A DNA stretch of 8,305 nt from Sediminibacterium sp. (lineage in GTDB: Bacteria; Bacteroidota; Bacteroidia; Chitinophagales; Chitinophagaceae): the NCBI GenBank assembly GCA_030832695.1, contig JAURIP010000058.1, positions 1 to 8,305 on the forward strand, read 5' to 3'. Positions 5,789 to 8,305 of this stretch are shown here, piece by piece (position 1 is the first letter of the stretch; each line of letters starts with the position of its first letter). The position numbers and the translations under genes are program-made. The notes under the pieces were generated by a model. That model saw only the letters and a list, made by a program, of their open reading frames with translations. It was not told where the DNA came from and ran no database searches.

Positions 5789-7123
5789 CTATTTCAAAAG
5801 CTGGCTTAAACAAGCCTGTACTTTCTCTGCACCCATTTTACCTTGGATAATATTCATTTGTTCCGCAATTTGACTTGTACATAGGTTCCCAATACTTCCT
5901 TCATGTGTATGTTTCACTTCCGTAGTATACGCAAAATTTCCTGCTTCAATAGCTATACCAATTTTTTTATAGGCATCTCTAAATGGCATACCTGTGTTTA
6001 CCAATTTGTTTACTTCCTCCACACTAAATAAATATTGGTATTTAGGATCGGCTAATAAGTCTTTTTTCACTTCCATGTTTTCAATCATCAATGAAGCCAT
6101 CTCGATACAATTTTTAAGTTGGCTGAAGGCAGGGAATAGATGCTCCTTCAATAGTTGCAAATCTCGATGGTACCCTGATGGTAAATTGGTCGTCATCAGC
6201 ATAATCTCATTAGGCAACGCTTTAATTCTATTACAGTATGAACGTATTAATTCAAATACATCTGGATTTTTTTTATGTGGCATGATACTCGAACCCGTAG
6301 TTAATGAATCCGGAAACTGAATAAATCCAAAATTTTGATTCATAAACAAACAAGCATCCATACTTAATTTAGCTAAGGTATCCGCAATATTTGCCATGGC
6401 CATCGCAGTCATTCTTTCCGCTTTGCCCCTACCCATTTGCGCATACACTACATTAAAGTTTAAGGTTTCAAATCCTAATAATTCAGTGGTTCTTGTACGA
6501 TTAATTGGGAATGAAGATCCATACCCCGCAGCAGAACCTAACGGATTTTTATTGACTACATTATAAGCTGCATGAAGCATGGTCATATCATCCACCAAAC
6601 TTTCCGCATAAGCGCCTAGCCAAAGGCCAAAGGACGAGGGCATTGCTAATTGCAAATGCGTATAACCAGGCAATAAGTCATTTTTATGTAACTCACTTTT
6701 CGTTTGTAATAACTTGAAAAAATCATTTACTGTTGCACTTAATTGGATTAATTCCGAACGAAGAAATAATTTAATATCAACTAAAACTTGGTCATTTCTA
6801 CTTCTTGCACTATGAATTTTTTTTCCAACATCTCCCAACTTCGAAGTCAATAATATTTCCACCTGAGAATGAATATCTTCAACACCTGGGGCTAATGTAA
6901 ATTTTCCATCTTGAATGGTTTGGTGTATTTCAACAAGTGCTTTTTTTAATTGCGTCAATTCGTCTTTCGTCAACAAACCAACCTCCGATAACATAGTAAT
7001 ATGCGCTATTGAACCTAGTACATCATAGGATGCCAAATATTGATCCATCGCTTGATCGTTACCAATGGTAAATTTTTCAACTGCAGATGCGACTTCATTA
7101 TTTTTTTGCCAAAGTTTACTCAT
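5789..7123 (-). CDS. argH: Argininosuccinate lyase
   Basis: ArgH splits argininosuccinate into arginine and fumarate, the last step of arginine synthesis, as a cytosolic homotetramer of the fumarase/aspartase superfamily. At 444 residues it has the normal length. Family signatures are intact: HSARSRNDQ at 104-112, GYTHLQ at 153-158 with the catalytic-region His156, and the superfamily signature GSSIMPHKKNPD at 277-288 with the catalytic serine loop. The GYTHLQ motif continues LAMP rather than the RAQP of many proteobacterial enzymes. The start ATG (7121-7123) lies inside the end of argE, an 8-base overlap that implies translational coupling. It appears to be the last gene of the arginine operon: a 90-base gap with a new promoter follows. 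Confidence 0.97.
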   Translation of the reverse strand: MSKLWQKNNEVASAVEKFTIGNDQAMDQYLASYDVLGSIAHITMLSEVGLLTKDELTQLKKALVEIHQTIQDGKFTLAPGVEDIHSQVEILLTSKLGDVGKKIHSARSRNDQVLVDIKLFLRSELIQLSATVNDFFKLLQTKSELHKNDLLPGYTHLQLAMPSSFGLWLGAYAESLVDDMTMLHAAYNVVNKNPLGSAAGYGSSFPINRTRTTELLGFETLNFNVVYAQMGRGKAERMTAMAMANIADTLAKLSMDACLFMNQNFGFIQFPDSLTTGSSIMPHKKNPDVFELIRSYCNRIKALPNEIMLMTTNLPSGYHRDLQLLKEHLFPAFSQLKNCIEMASLMIENMEVKKDLLADPKYQYLFSVEEVNKLVNTGMPFRDAYKKIGIAIEAGNFAYTTEVKHTHEGSIGNLCTSQIAEQMNIIQGKMGAEKVQACLSQLLK

Positions 7124-8222
7124 GGTTGAAAATTGTGGTTAGTAATTGTATATAGGTGGTTACTCCTTCCTTGATTTCGTTTGTAAATATAAATTCATCT
7201 GCGGTATGACTTCTTGCAGAATCGCCAGGACCCATTTTTAATGTAGGAAAAGGCATTAATGCTTTATCCGAGGTTGTCACTGAGCCATAATACCCTTTAC
7301 CTAGAGCCAGTCCAGCTTTGATGATCACATGATCAAGGGCAATACCCGAAGATCTCATTCTTAAACTTCTTGGAGTGACTTCCGATTTTACATGCTGCCC
7401 GATAGTCGCTAATACTTCTTCAAAAGTATATAATTCATTTACACGAACATCCACCACCATTTTGCAATTGGAAGGTACTACATTATGCTGTTTGTTATCT
7501 GTTTCAATAACGGTTGCCGTCATTTTTACTTGCCCTAGCAGTTCTGATACTTTGTCAAATTGATAATTTCTAAACCAGTCCAAATCAGCAAGTATTTTAT
7601 ATAAAGCATTTTCACCTTCCTCTCTAGCAGCATGCCCTGCTTTGCCTGTGGCAATCACATCTAATACCATGAGTCCTCGTTCAGCAATAGCAAGTTCCAG
7701 CTTAGTCGGCTCTCCTACAATTCCAAATTCAATTTTTGGTAATTTAGGTAAAATCAATTCAATACCATCATGCCCTGAAATTTCTTCCTCGGCTGATGCA
7801 GCAAAAATAATATTGTAGGGTAAATTTTCTTTGTCATAGAAATATAAAAAAGTAGCCAATAAACTAACCAAGCAACCGCCGGCATCGTTGCTTCCTAAAC
7901 CATATAATTTACCTTCTTTTTCAAAAGGATGAAATGGATCAACTGTATATCCTTTATTTGGTTTAACCGTATCATGATGTGAATTCAATAATAAAGAAGG
8001 CTTGTTGCTATCAAAATGTAAATTAGTCGCCCAAATATTATTGATTAATCTTTCCGTTTTAATTTTTCGCGCCTGTAAAAATTCAATTAAAATAGCTGCA
8101 GTCTTATCCTCTTCCTTACTGAAAGATGGAATGGCTATTAATGATTTTAATACCTCAATGGCGGCCACTTGAAGCCCATTGATTAATTCATTATCTAGCG
8201 ATAGGTTATTATTAATTGGCAT
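7116..8222 (-). CDS. argE: M20-family N-acyl-ornithine/citrulline deacylase (ArgE-like)
   Basis: A 368-residue M20 metallo-deacylase, cytosolic and normally di-zinc, that removes the N-acyl group from an arginine-pathway intermediate. Motifs in order: SHHDTV at 81-86 (metal His82, supporting Asp84), GLGSNDAGG at 108-116 (bridging Asp113), SAEEEISG at 143-150 (catalytic Glu about 146, metal Glu about 147), VGEPT at 169-173, dimerisation-domain GKAGHAAR at 193-200 (His197), and SHTADEF at 338-344 (metal His339). All are present, so it should be active. Its ATG shares one base with the argB stop (TAATG), and it overlaps argH by 8 bases, so it is tightly coupled within the arginine operon. Context settles arginine synthesis over DapE or peptidase roles. 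The acyl group is uncertain: Bacteroides fragilis uses N-succinyl rather than N-acetyl intermediates, and the acylated substrate may be ornithine or citrulline. Confidence 0.88.
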   Translation of the reverse strand: MPINNNLSLDNELINGLQVAAIEVLKSLIAIPSFSKEEDKTAAILIEFLQARKIKTERLINNIWATNLHFDSNKPSLLLNSHHDTVKPNKGYTVDPFHPFEKEGKLYGLGSNDAGGCLVSLLATFLYFYDKENLPYNIIFAASAEEEISGHDGIELILPKLPKIEFGIVGEPTKLELAIAERGLMVLDVIATGKAGHAAREEGENALYKILADLDWFRNYQFDKVSELLGQVKMTATVIETDNKQHNVVPSNCKMVVDVRVNELYTFEEVLATIGQHVKSEVTPRSLRMRSSGIALDHVIIKAGLALGKGYYGSVTTSDKALMPFPTLKMGPGDSARSHTADEFIFTNEIKEGVTTYIQLLTTIFNHE

Positions 8223-8305
8223 TAGATTGTTATTGTAGTACCTGCTGTACCATTCATTAATTCAATTAGTTTTTCCGCCTTCCCAATGATGACCGATTGT
8301 ACGCC
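8222..8305 (-). CDS. argB: Acetylglutamate kinase, C-terminal end only
   Basis: The last 27 codons of a gene running off the window edge, ending in TAA at 8222-8224. The visible peptide contains GVQSVIIGKAEKLIEL and ends GTAGTTITI, matching the usual C-terminus of bacterial ArgB (a conserved glycine-rich turn, then GTTI). ArgB phosphorylates N-acylglutamate, the second step of arginine synthesis. The stop shares one base with the argE start codon, and argE-argH follow, which supports the call. Too little is visible to judge catalytic residues. Confidence 0.8.
   Translation of the reverse strand, partial: GVQSVIIGKAEKLIELMNGTAGTTITI

Noticed and set aside
5994..6320. Plus-strand open frame of 108 codons
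   Set aside because: It is antisense to argH across its signature motifs; no independent support.
7375..7563. Plus-strand open frame of 62 codons
   Set aside because: It is antisense to argE; Ser/Thr-rich shadow composition.
1..8305. Mobile element, prophage, CRISPR array, defence system, tRNA or rRNA
   Set aside because: No transposase, integrase, repeat array, target-site duplication or RNA-gene structure is visible; gene content and base composition look uniform.

Overview
This AT-rich window looks like a chromosomal segment from a free-living or commensal member of the Bacteroidota, probably near the Chitinophagia/Sphingobacteriia. Three things point there. IspG is the long three-domain form (671 residues). 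Two upstream regions carry exact matches to the Bacteroidota -7 promoter element TAnnTTTG. The arginine genes argB-argE-argH are in the compact order seen in that phylum. No mobile element, RNA gene, CRISPR array or integrase is visible. The phylum assignment is a judgement from these features, not a database result.

Layout. Positions 100-1109 (+) hold a two-gene unit: a small ArsR-type winged-helix regulator, then a two-domain rhodanese-like protein starting 2 bases after it. Its stop codon interlocks with the stop of the oppositely oriented acyltransferase gene in a shared TTAA (1106-1109). Positions 1106-4815 (-) form a three-gene unit read right to left: a lipoprotein with a class D beta-lactamase fold, ispG (isoprenoid precursor synthesis), and an LpxL/HtrB-type lipid acyltransferase. 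A -7 element at 4841-4848 probably drives it. Positions 4928-5698 (-) encode an exported FKBP-type prolyl isomerase, apparently a single-gene unit, with its own promoter (5734-5766) and a strong intrinsic terminator (4864-4902). Positions 5789-8305 (-) are the end of an arginine biosynthesis operon: the argB tail, argE and argH, with 1-base and 8-base overlaps.

How the genes work together. Most of the window is housekeeping: arginine synthesis, MEP-pathway isoprenoid synthesis, envelope lipid acylation and periplasmic protein folding. The unusual part is that two gene products keep a recognisable enzyme fold but have lost their catalytic residues. The tandem rhodanese and its ArsR partner contain no cysteine at all, although their relatives act in persulfide chemistry and sensing. 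The OXA-like lipoprotein has lost the catalytic serine, both key lysines and a segment of the domain, yet stays in frame and leads the ispG operon. Both look like pseudoenzymes with binding, sensing or regulatory roles. They are the best candidates here for undescribed biology.
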